Translations under genes and position numbers: made by a program
Shown here: one piece after another, positions 1-7,009 of the stretch
Numbering within the stretch: position 1 is the first letter of the stretch
How the letters are laid out: each line of letters begins with the position of its first letter
Assembly: GCA_937944175.1 (NCBI GenBank)
Contig: CALDZW010000065.1
Location: 1 to 10,537 of the forward strand
Origin: an uncultured Candidatus Altimarinota bacterium
GTDB lineage: Bacteria > Patescibacteriota > Gracilibacteria > BD1-5 > UBA6164
Direction of reading: 5' to 3'
Length of the DNA stretch: 10,537 bases
The notes under the pieces: model-generated
The model's input: the letters and a program-made list of their open reading frames with translations, nothing else
What the model was told of the DNA's origin: nothing
Databases searched by the model: none

Positions 1-212
1 TTCTTTACAATAATTAATTTTTCTCTATCTAATCTTGATAAAATTATTATTGCTTTTTCAATTTTTTTGTTTGTTTCCTCATCAAGATGTTGTGCATATC
101 AATGTGTTCCATCATTAGAACTCTCTTCTATTGCATTTGTAACTCAAAATACTCATGTGAATAACACAAGTACTACACATAAAAGTAGGGCTATTTTAGT
201 GAATTGATTCAT
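1..212 (-). CDS. Secreted or membrane-anchored protein, 5' part only
   Basis: This gene starts at ATG 212-210 and runs off the left edge, leaving about 70 codons. Read with TGA as Gly, residues 1-7 form a short polar start with a Lys. Residues 8-27 form a strongly hydrophobic stretch (KIALLLCVVLVLF then TGVFGVTNA), typical of a Sec signal peptide or N-terminal anchor, with a possible cleavage site after VTNA. The exported part is charged and hydrophilic (EESSND, HLDEETNKK, SRLDREK). Three in-frame TGA codons fall in the visible part, so a standard-code reading would break the gene. No clear Shine-Dalgarno precedes the start. It is transcribed divergently from ribH. I do not recognise the family, and too little is present to assign a function. 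Confidence 0.65.
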
Positions 213-389
213 AATATTTTTTAAAAGATATCTCTATCCATAATTATATTCACAATTACAGCTTTTCACAAACAAAATAAGCATATTATATATATAATCT
301 TGATAGATAGTTATTCAATAAGTTTTGCAAAAATATTTTTTTATTTACTATCACTTATGATAAGTTCTAATTTCTAAAAAAATAATAAT
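213..389. promoter_or_regulatory. Divergent intergenic region with promoter-like and palindromic sequence
   Basis: This AT-rich spacer lies between the divergent secreted-protein gene and ribH and must carry the promoter of each. TATAAT occurs on the plus strand at 293-298 and on the minus strand at 290-285, but neither has a convincing -35 partner. Two short perfect palindromes lie on the ribH side: TTATT-C-AATAA at 311-321 and ACTTAT-G-ATAAGT at 353-365. Either could be an operator, though such AT-rich palindromes also arise by chance. I see no FMN-riboswitch core sequence upstream of ribH. Confidence 0.3.
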
Positions 390-845
390 ATGAAAATAGC
401 CTATATAGAAGCCTCTTGGCATTATGATATAGTAAAAAATGCTCACAAGTGATTTGAAGAGCAACTGAAATCATATGATTTTTGAGAAAAAGTAGAGATT
501 GAGAAATTCAAAGTTCCAGGCAGTTTAGAAATTCCAATGCTCTCTCAAAAAATTATTGATAGATGAGACTTTGATTATATTATTTGAGTATGACTCGTGG
601 TTGATGGATGAATCTATGAACATAGATTTGTTGGGAATGCTATCCTTCAAGGACTCGTAAAGATATCAACTGAATCAAGAATTCCTATTTTTTCAGTGAT
701 CCTCACTCCTCAAAGCTTTGATGAAAATTCCACTCCTGATATTCAAAAATTTGCTACACACTTTATTACCAAATGAAAAGAGGCATGAAATGCCTTGATT
801 CAGATGTATGAAACACTCAAACAGTTAGAAAATACAAAAAAATAA
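390..845 (+). CDS. ribH: 6,7-dimethyl-8-ribityllumazine synthase (RibH)
   Basis: RibH condenses 5-amino-6-ribitylaminouracil with 3,4-dihydroxy-2-butanone 4-phosphate in the penultimate step of riboflavin synthesis; the family forms cytoplasmic pentamers or icosahedral shells. The product is 151 residues, close to the usual length. Visible family marks are an N-terminal ASWHYDIV, with Trp10 in the aromatic position that stacks on the pyrimidine, and KVPGSLEIP at 41-49. Next come GVGLVVDGGIYEH at 66-78, with His78 in the place of the catalytic His, then TP at 106-107 and the C-terminal KGKEAGNAL at 128-136. Eight of the twelve glycines are TGA codons and several are family-conserved, which is direct support for code 25. 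The usual Arg before GG is Asp72. The gene is alone on the plus strand, with no other rib gene in view. The start is ATG in an A-rich context with no Shine-Dalgarno. Confidence 0.93.
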
Positions 846-908
846 AAAGACTAATATCTCTTTTACACTTTACACTTTTGTGGGTGCACTTCAATATTTA
901 GTCTTTTT
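844..908. terminator. Bidirectional terminator between ribH and murF-like gene
   Basis: The arms AAAAAGACTAATAT (844-857) and ATATTTAGTCTTTTT (894-908) are complementary apart from one bulged base. They flank a loop of about 36 bases. The A-tract and T-tract at the ends give a T-run on either strand, as expected for a shared terminator of convergent genes. The ribH stop TAA (843-845) and the Mur-ligase stop TAA (909-907) both lie in the ends of the stem. The long loop makes it weaker than a classic compact hairpin. Confidence 0.6.
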
Positions 909-2277
909 ATCAGAAAAATTCATTTTTCTTCTTCATCCAATGGTCTTCTTGCCTACATAATTTTGAACTATGTTCAGGGTTTTCTAGAAGTGGTTTAATA
1001 GCCTCTTCTATATATAAATCATTTTGACTTCATTTGAAGAGTAATACATGTCTTGAGTCTGATTCTTCAAGGTACTTTTTAAGATGAATTCAAGCATCTG
1101 TTGATTTCTCAAATTTATTAGCCTTATCTCAAAAATATGTATTTGTAGCTGGTCAAACAGTTAATAGTAAATCTGCATTTTCAACTTGTGCATATAATTC
1201 TTTATGGAGTCTTTCAGACTCTGGTCAAATTTCTCTCATATCTCCTAGTATAAATCAAACTTTATATTCAGGATACAATGTATCCCTCATTTCATATGTA
1301 TCTTTAATTGCCTTTTTCATACTCTCTGGTCAGGCATTGTATGTTCAATCAACCAGCACATTTCTTTTAATTCATTCAAGCATACTAAAACGACCTTTCT
1401 GTCATGAAAGTTTTAAGAATAAGTGTCCTTTATTCTTTCACAAATTCTCTTTATCAACTAATCCACCTCCAATATCTTCTGGAGCTTGATCAAGTGGGTA
1501 TTCAATATCTTCAAGAATTCTCAAAGCTAGATTCACATAGTGAGCATTTGGTTCACCAATAGCAGTAGTCACGACTTGTATATCTTTTGTTTTAAATGAT
1601 GCAAATGCTCCAGAATATTTAGATATTAATGTATAATCAGTAACATCTTCTAGATTATAATAACACTCTTTCTCTTTTTTATTACTAACAGCAATATCTT
1701 CAAAATGTTTCTTACAATAATCATCTTGAGCATTAATATATACTTTATTTTTAGCAGCATGCATAAGCTTGAATTTTTCATCCCCAATTGCTTCAACTGA
1801 ATCAAAAGCCTCTACATGAGTATAATCAAGCTTAGTAAATACTGCAATATCAGGCTTGTTTACAGTGACTAAAAATTTCATATCCTTTGGTCTATCAATT
1901 CAATATTCCAAAATAATCATATCATAATTTTTCTTTCCAAATAGACTTTTAATAAATATATCCCCTGACAGTGTAAAAAGATTCTTAATACTTGGAACAT
2001 AGTCTTCAATTTGAAAAATACTAAATACTAATCCTAATTCTGAATTATAATTCTTTGGGCTTGTATAGAGAGTAATACCATTTTCAAAACCCATATCTAT
2101 GAGTGCTTGGGGAGTTGTCCCATCTTTATTTTGCTGTAAGTATTTTTCTAACACATTATAAATAATAGTCCTGCATGTAGTTTTTCCTACACTTCAGGTA
2201 ATTCATACAGTAAAGATTCCATGCCTTGAGATATAGGTCTTAGCACACAAAGCTAAAAACATATATAAGATCTTCAT
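907..2277 (-). CDS. murF: Mur ligase family protein, MurF-like (UDP-MurNAc-peptide:D-Ala-D-Ala ligase type)
   Basis: MurF-type enzymes use ATP to add D-Ala-D-Ala to the UDP-MurNAc tripeptide, the last cytoplasmic step of the peptidoglycan stem peptide. The product has 456 residues. The P-loop GITGSVGKTT lies at 25-34, followed by the Mur central motif LEYGIDRPKDM around 123-133. KPDIAVFTKLDYTHVEAF at 141-158 carries the conserved metal/ATP-site His154. The C-terminal domain has VDGTYNAGPESM (MurF: DDSYNANPxSM), FILGDMREIG and the S-x3-H of MurF. The N-terminal UDP-binding domain of about 80-100 residues found in standard MurF is missing: only a hydrophobic, basic 24-residue stretch precedes the P-loop. 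The standard code would split the gene at many TGA codons. The start is uncertain: ATG 2292 directly abuts an AAAGGAGG, while ATG 2277 lies 15 bases from it and is preferred here. It could be another amide-forming Mur-family ligase. It is downstream of lysA but beyond a terminator. Confidence 0.82.
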
Positions 2278-2292
2278 GATAATTTTTTTCAT

Positions 2293-2300
2293 CCTCCTTT
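2293..2300 (-). promoter_or_regulatory. Strong Shine-Dalgarno of the Mur-ligase gene
   Basis: AAAGGAGG is the best ribosome binding site in the window. It touches ATG 2292-2290, which leaves no spacer. The next in-frame ATG (2277-2275) is 15 bases away. Neither distance is ideal, so the true start could be either ATG, or an intermediate ATT. Confidence 0.6.
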
Positions 2301-2380
2301 GTATATAACAATTAAAATACCTATTTTTATTCTCTATAATTACAGTATCATAAAAAATCGCACAATTCAAAATTATTTAC

Positions 2381-2403
2381 AAAAAAACAGCTATAAGCTG
2401 TTT
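2381..2403 (-). terminator. Intrinsic terminator after lysA
   Basis: On the minus strand AAACAGCT-TAT-AGCTGTTT forms a perfect 8-bp stem with a 3-base loop. The T-rich arm runs on into a tract of seven Ts (2387-2381). This compact hairpin with U-run sits about 100 bases after the lysA stop and closes the lysine gene train, so the Mur-ligase gene probably has its own promoter between here and 2300. Confidence 0.8.
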
Positions 2404-2499
2404 ACTATTTTAGTAATTAATTCATAATTATTTTCTCCCTCTGAACTAATTCAATGAAATATCTAAAGCTTATCATCAGCATGATTTTTAGCAAAAAAA
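2404..2499 (-). other. Short spacer between lysA and its terminator
   Basis: No gene is called here. Read on the minus strand with TGA as Gly, the frame ending at TAG 2393-2391 gives ISSEGENNYELITKIVNSL after an internal TAG (2465-2463) and has no start codon. A second frame begins at an ATG and gives a 21-residue peptide with FRYFIELVQREK. Both look mildly protein-like, which may be chance or the trace of a lost small gene. Confidence 0.2.
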
Positions 2500-3735
2500 T
2501 TATAATTTTTTAACTATCTCATCAAGTCACTCATAATCCGTTATAGCAAAGTAGTCTGCTAGCGTTTCTGCTCTTTTAATGAGCTTAACATCTCAATTTG
2601 ATTGTAACAGAAATTCTTTACATTTGAGTTTAGCATTATAATTGAATCCCATTGCGTTTCAATGAGCTCCTGCATGATGCAATGCTAAATAGTCTCATAT
2701 ATTTACTTCTGGTAATTCTCTCTGAATAGCAAATTTATCATTATTTTCACAAAGGGATCATGTTACATCATATGTATGAGTTTTCTCAGCTTCTTCTTTT
2801 CCAAGAACAGTTAAATGATGATATGCTCAATACATTCATGGTCTCATAAAATCACTCATTGAGGAATCAAGTCATACATAATCTCTATATATATGCTTCA
2901 TATGTCTTACTTTTGAGACAAGCTGTCCATATGGTCCTGTAATAAACCTTCATTGTTCCATAACTATATTCAGAGGTTTATCTCTCTTTGTATTATCAAT
3001 CAACTTATCGTACACTGCCTTAATACCACTTGCCACATACTCAACATCAACTGGAGTATCATCTGGGTGATGAGCAACACCAATTCATCCTCATAGATTT
3101 AAGAATTCAATCTCTATTCAAACTGCCTGTTCAATTTCAATTGAAAGATTCAATAACAACTCTGCTGTTTCAATTAATGAATCTTTATTTAGATCATTAG
3201 ACATTACCATAGTATGAAGTCAAAACCTCTTCACTCATCATTGCTGCAATTTTTTATATCACTCAATAATTTGGTCTTTAGTGAATCAATACTTAGCTTC
3301 TGAGGGAATTCATATAATCACATTTCCTCATGTTTTAGAATCTCATGGATTATATCTACATGAAACTAATTCTGGAAGATCTCAAATGTTCTCCTTATAA
3401 AAATCTATATGACTAATATCATCAAAATTTATAATTGCCCCTAATTCTTTAGCTTTTAAAAAGTCCTTAATTGGTGTATTATTAGAGGTAAACATTATGT
3501 TTTCTCCAATATTTCAAATAGCCTCAGAACAAACTAACTCTCATAATGAACTACAGTCCATCCCACATCATTCTTCTTTTAGTATTTCTAATATATAGGG
3601 ATTCGGGTGGGCTTTTACAGCATAATAATTTTTAAAATCTGGAAGCCATGAGAATGCTTTATAGAGCCTTTTCACATTATCTCTTAGGCCTTTTTCATTA
3701 AAAATCAAAAAAGGGGTTCCAAATTCTTGATCCAA
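2500..3735 (-). CDS. lysA: Diaminopimelate decarboxylase (LysA), N-terminus disturbed
   Basis: LysA is a PLP enzyme of fold type III that decarboxylates meso-diaminopimelate to L-lysine. From the first usable start after an in-frame TAA (TTG 3735) it has 411 residues. Motifs in order are EFGTPFLIF near the N-terminus; NYYAVKAHPNP, with the PLP-binding Lys; CGMDCSSLGEL; EFLNLGGGIG, the phosphate-binding glycine loop; EQGRFITGPYG; and LDSSMSDFMRPGMYGAYHH. They continue with DVTGSLCENNDKFA, carrying the Cys-Glu pair that reaches across the dimer, then HHAGAHGNAMGFNYN and a C-terminal KRAET. All are intact and many glycines are TGA. The coding frame continues upstream through TAA 3747-3745 to ATG 3783, giving NKE-stop-ILKLDQEFGTPF where relatives recalled from memory have KEQI. 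The stop may therefore be a nonsense change of a Gln codon. AAGGAA at 3753-3748 could serve a restart. It is the last gene of the operon and is followed by a strong terminator. Confidence 0.88.
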
Positions 3736-3783
3736 TTTTAAAATTTATTCCTTATTATAAGGTAATGTATATTTGTCATTCAT
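3736..3783 (-). other. lysA N-terminal codons cut off by an in-frame TAA
   Basis: ATG 3783-3781 opens the lysA frame and encodes MNDKYTLPYNKE before TAA at 3747-3745. The same frame then continues as ILKLDQEFG into the intact decarboxylase. LPYNKE resembles the usual LysA N-terminal approach to the barrel. This suggests a CAA- or AAA-to-TAA change, a sequencing or assembly error, or a genuine short leader with restart at ATT 3744 or TTG 3735. TAA is used as a normal stop elsewhere in the window, so reassignment is unlikely. Confidence 0.6.
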
Positions 3784-3802
3784 TTTTCTTATTTTTTACT
3801 AT

Positions 3803-3955
3803 CTAAAGGCTTTTCTCTGTAAATTTTGCAAAATTATCTGTATAAAGTAAAGATCTATCATTTTTACAAAAAGCTCATCTTTCAAATACAAACATAGTAT
3901 AACCATGATTAAAAGAATGTATAATAATTTGATATTTATCATCCTGCTTGCTCAT
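3803..3955 (-). CDS. Small protein of unknown function, 50 residues
   Basis: This short gene starts at ATG 3955 inside the last codons of the TPR gene (20-base overlap, different frame) and stops at TAG 3805-3803, 19 bases before the lysA ATG. The product begins MSKQDDKYQIIIHSFNHGY and continues with MFVFERGAFCKNDRSL, YTDNFAKF and a Lys-rich end. It is soluble-looking, with mixed charged and aromatic residues, a single Cys and one TGA-encoded Gly, and no TM segment or signal. Codon use (AGA, GAT, AAT, TGA for Gly) matches the neighbouring genes. An alternative ORF in another frame, ATG 3942 to TAG, gives a 47-residue hydrophobic peptide; I judge it less likely from its composition. The tight packing suggests translational coupling to the TPR gene and lysA. 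I recognise no family. Confidence 0.5.
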
Positions 3956-4862
3956 TGTACATCTCATTAATTTCTGTGTGAAAATTCTCAAATATTTCAT
4001 TTTCAAGTAACTCCTCTTTAAGAGAAGGCTTAATAACTATTACATTATTGATCACTTTCATAGCCTCGTCTATATCTTCAAGCATTACTAATGCCTGAGC
4101 TTTTGATACCAATAGTGATGTATTTTCACTTGATAACTCCAATCAATAATCTGCATTTTCTAAAGCCTTATCCCAAAGAGCAATTGAGACATAGACATTC
4201 GCTCTTTCTACAAATATAAAGAGATTATCCTCCTCTAATGTAAGAGCTTCAATACTATCAAGAATTTCTAAACGGACAACCATATCCTCCTCACGATTAT
4301 ACTGGCTCCAGTAATATGCTGCTTCTTGTTTCATTTTGATTTTTTCCTGATTTTTTAGTATAACACTACTCTGAAGTAATTGTTCATTTTTAAATTTTTC
4401 CATAAATTCTTCCAAATGTGTTTCTTGAACCTTAACACTTTTTTGGACTTCTTTTTGAAAATTATCCGTAAGATTTTCTCTAACATCTTTCATCGTTCTC
4501 CAACCAACAAGTCAAAATCAAGTAACTGCCATAGTAATAATTAACCAGAGAAAATTGACCGTATTTCCAGAGTAAGATAGAGCTCTATCAACACTAGCTA
4601 ATTCACGATTATTTAGTTCAATATTAAGTTCCCTCTTTGTTTTTTCTAGATCAGTTCTTAATTCTTTCATCTCTGCTAGTATAAATCTCTGTGTCCACGT
4701 TATATCATCAGGAATAACAATTTTTGTTCATGAACTACTTTGCACTTCACTTACATATTGATACTCTGTTTCATCCGTTAAAGCAAAAGAAGTATTCAAA
4801 AATACTTCAACTATTAATATTCCACATATGACCATGAACATTCTTTTGATACGTGACATCAT
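3936..4862 (-). CDS. Exported-N-terminus membrane protein with coiled coil and TPR-like C-terminus
   Basis: The product has 308 residues. Residues 1-27 look like a signal peptide (basic MMSRIKR, hydrophobic MVICGILIVEVFL, then NTSFA). Residues 28-60 are polar and 62-92 form a charged, coiled-coil-like helix (EMKELRTDLEKTKREL). A transmembrane segment lies at 101-121 (VNFLWLIITMAVTGFGLVGW). Residues 122-185 are another charged helical stretch, and 190-285 resemble TPR helices (ERANVYVSIALWDKALENADYG, with KAQALVMLEDIDEAMKVI). The predicted layout is a short outer-face domain, one TM helix, and a cytoplasmic TPR domain for protein contacts. It lies between dapA and lysA, so a cell-wall or envelope-scaffold role is conceivable but unproven. 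Upstream in-frame starts are ATG 4871 and ATG 4859. The end passes through two TGA glycine codons before TAA. No enzymatic motif is seen. Confidence 0.75.
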
Positions 4863-4909
4863 TATAAACATTATCAATTACTTACATCTAATATATCTAC
4901 ACAATTTGT

Positions 4910-4937
4910 ATCTTAGTAGAGAAAGTATAAAAATCAA
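4910..4937 (-). promoter_or_regulatory. Candidate internal promoter upstream of the TPR gene
   Basis: On the minus strand TTGATT (4937-4932) is followed after 16 bases by TAAGAT (4915-4910), a sigma-70-like pair. It lies in the 92-base gap between dapA and the TPR gene, the longest gap inside the train. It would give a leader of roughly 30-40 bases and could drive the TPR gene, the 50-residue gene and lysA separately. In DNA this AT-rich such matches are common. Confidence 0.3.
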
Positions 4938-4954
4938 TAATTTTATCAAATGAC

Positions 4955-5848
4955 CTAAAAACTACTTTTTTCAACAAAGTTTAAGAACTCTCCCCTTTCT
5001 TTTTCATCCATCTCACAAATAGGAAGTCTGAATGTTTCTTGTATAATTCATTTTGAAGCAAGGTATGTTTTAGCTGGAAGTGGGTTCGTTTGCATGAAGA
5101 GTTTTGAAAATAGTTCTTGTAAATCTATGTGTAACTCTTCTGCAATTTTATCTTTCCCTAACGATGCTTTCACAAGATCTCTCATCTTAGCAGGTACACA
5201 ATTTGAAGCAACTGAAATCACTCCATCTCATCAATTCTGAATTAAATCATATGTAAGCCCATCATCTCATGATAATACAGAAAAATCATCTCATGTTGCA
5301 GTAATCACTTCTTTCATCTGGTCTAAATCCCCACTTGCTTCTTTCACAGCCACTACATTTGAACATGAATTCACTATTTTCACTAATGTATCAGTTTCTA
5401 GATTTACTCATGTTCTTCACAAAATATTATACAAGACAATATCTCTGGAAGTTGAATCTGCTATAGTAGTAAAATGCTTCAATAGTCATGTCTGAGTAGG
5501 TTTACTATAATATGGATTTACTACTAGATATGCATCAATTCCATCTATTTGATCATACAAATGGGCAGTCTCAATACTCTCTTTTGTTGAATAATTTCAA
5601 ATATTTACCATTATTTTTGCTTTTCAAGCAAGCTTTTTTATTCCAAATTCCACTATACTCTTTCATTCAGTTTGTGAAAGAGTAGGGTTCTCTGCAGTAG
5701 TTCATAAGAACAATACTCCATCAACTCATCAGTCAATTTGCATATCAAGTAATCTATCTAGTGCTTCATAATCAACCTCATTATCAATACCATTTCATTG
5801 TTTAAATGGTGTCACCAATGCTGTCCATAGTCATGTAATTTTTTTCAT
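4955..5848 (-). CDS. dapA: 4-hydroxy-tetrahydrodipicolinate synthase (DapA)
   Basis: DapA condenses pyruvate with aspartate semialdehyde, the first committed step to diaminopimelate and lysine. The 297-residue product matches the family length and is a single (beta/alpha)8 barrel. Motifs are LWTALVTPF at 7-15, GVDGVLFLGTTAENPTLS at 41-58, YLVVNPYYSKPTQTG at 107-121, VLYNILGRTGV at 138-148, VAVKEASGD at 166-174 and SGDDGL at 193-198. By homology Lys169 is the Schiff-base lysine, Tyr140 the catalytic tyrosine, and Arg145 the substrate carboxylate arginine; Thr50-Thr51 and Tyr114 complete the proton relay. Two substitutions in usually conserved spots are Ala52 in GTTGE and Leu142 where Pro is usual in YNxP. 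GGAG sits 4 bases before ATG 5848. dapB lies 60 bases upstream. Many glycines are TGA. Confidence 0.95.
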
Positions 5849-5908
5849 ATTTCTCCGTTAAATATATTGTAATCTCCCTTATTACTTACTTCTTGTATTT
5901 TAATACTA

Positions 5909-6640
5909 CTATAAACTTTTTGTGAAATCTTTTATATCAAAAAATCATTGCTTATCTTTTAACCATTCTCAACATACAATACTTCATATAGCAAAACCAT
6001 CTTTTGTTCTTGCTGTATGCTTCAACTCAATCGTATCAAACATTGAGTCATACATAACACTATGTGTTCATGGAATATGTCACCCTCTTGTTGAAGTGAG
6101 GTGTAATTCTTCTGGCTTAATAGCTCTATCAGTCAGACTATTGGTCTGTTTTGATGTCTTTGAATCAGTATTTTCAAGAATAATATCTCAAATATTAATC
6201 AAAGTTCCTGACGGAGAATCAATTTTCATATTGTGATGAAATTCATGAGCCATCACATCATATTCTGTAAATTTATTCATCATCTTACTCATGTTATCAA
6301 GCATTTGATAGAAAAGATTTACACCAAGTGAAAAGTTTCCACTCCATATAATTGCGCCTTCCGACATACTGAATAAATCTTTCACCTCATCTAGATGTTC
6401 CCACCAACCCGTAGAGGCCATAACAACTTTAAAATTATTCTGAGCATAGAATTTTAAGTTATCTAATGCTACTTGTGGGACACAAAATTCTATGATTACG
6501 TCAAAGTCTACCTTTAATAGATCTTCTTTTTGAGTATTCTGAGCTGGATCAATAATTGCTACTACCTCATCTCCTCTATTAAGTGCATGCTTTTCTACTA
6601 CTTGCCCCATTTTTCAATACCCAACAATAGCAATTTTCAT
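5909..6640 (-). CDS. dapB: 4-hydroxy-tetrahydrodipicolinate reductase (DapB)
   Basis: DapB reduces the DapA product to tetrahydrodipicolinate with NAD(P)H. The product is 243 residues, slightly short for the family. The N-terminal Rossmann domain has IAIVGYGKMGQ (3-13), with DP (31-32) at the cofactor-binding position and EFCVPQVALDN (51-61). STGWW lies at 76-80, and SGNFSLGVNLFYQ at 100-112 begins the substrate domain. EFHHNMKIDSPSGT at 133-146 holds the catalytic His/Lys motif (His135/His136, Lys139). Near the end are RGGHIPGTHSV (185-195) and a C-terminal HTARTKDGFAIGS. The start ATG 6640 is required to include the nucleotide-binding loop. It follows the 96-residue gene by 20 bases and precedes dapA by 60 bases, consistent with one transcript. 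Confidence 0.94.
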
Positions 6641-6660
6641 TCTATATTCATTAAAAGATA

Positions 6661-6951
6661 TTATTTTCTAATCATTTTTCATCCTTGTTTATTGTATCTA
6701 TCAAGAAAAGCAATTGATGTATGATGTCATTCAGGATCGTTTTTCCATTCATCATAAAATTCACAAAATTGAGTTAAATCAAATGCTCTTGATGTCTCTT
6801 CATCTTCTCAAAGGTGATTTTGTAATAATTGAAGAGATGCTTTTTTTCAATCAATATTCTCTATAGTCAGCTCCTCTCCAGATTGTAATCTGATTTTCAC
6901 AGAATAATCTTCTAAAGGTGATAATTTTTGTAGTGCATCACTAAATTTCAT
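6661..6951 (-). CDS. Small protein of unknown function between aminotransferase and dapB, 96 residues
   Basis: ATG 6951 opens a 96-residue frame ending at TAA 6663-6661. The protein is acidic in the middle and basic at the end: SPLEDYSVKIRLQSGEEL, ENIDGKKASLQ, LGEDEETSRAF, then CEFYDEWKNDPEGHH and KQGGKMIRK. It has no signal peptide or membrane segment and a single Cys. Five glycine positions are TGA, and the frame is interrupted under the standard code. AGGAGG lies about 25 bases before the ATG, inside a predicted hairpin (6975-6992), so initiation may be regulated or use an unusual start. It sits 20 bases before dapB and 58 after the aminotransferase, clearly within the lysine gene train. 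I do not recognise the family, and position is the only clue to its role. Confidence 0.7.
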
Positions 6952-6974
6952 AAATCCATTATTAAATTTTATTC

Positions 6975-6992
6975 CCCTCCTTAATAGGAAGG
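6975..6992 (-). promoter_or_regulatory. Hairpin covering a Shine-Dalgarno site
   Basis: On the minus strand CCTTCCT (6992-6986), loop ATTA (6985-6982) and AGGAGGG (6981-6975) can form a 7-bp stem with one G-U pair. The 3' arm is the AGGAGG upstream of the 96-residue gene, so folding would hide the ribosome binding site. No T-run follows, so it is not an intrinsic terminator. It could attenuate translation of that gene and of dapB/dapA behind it. Confidence 0.45.
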
Positions 6993-7009
6993 TTTTAGGC
7001 TAGGGCAAA

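Noticed and set aside
213..389. FMN riboswitch upstream of ribH
   Set aside because: None of the conserved RFN-element core segments are recognisable and the spacer is very AT-rich.
3796..3942. Hydrophobic 47-residue frame from ATG 3942
   Set aside because: It overlaps the 50-residue frame at 3803-3955, which has more protein-like composition and codon use. The Ile/Leu-rich reading is what AT-rich DNA gives by chance, although it cannot be excluded.
5922..6236. Plus-strand open frame of 104 codons
   Set aside because: It lies antisense to dapB, whose motifs are unambiguous on the minus strand. Its Cys/Ser/His-rich composition is typical of a shadow.
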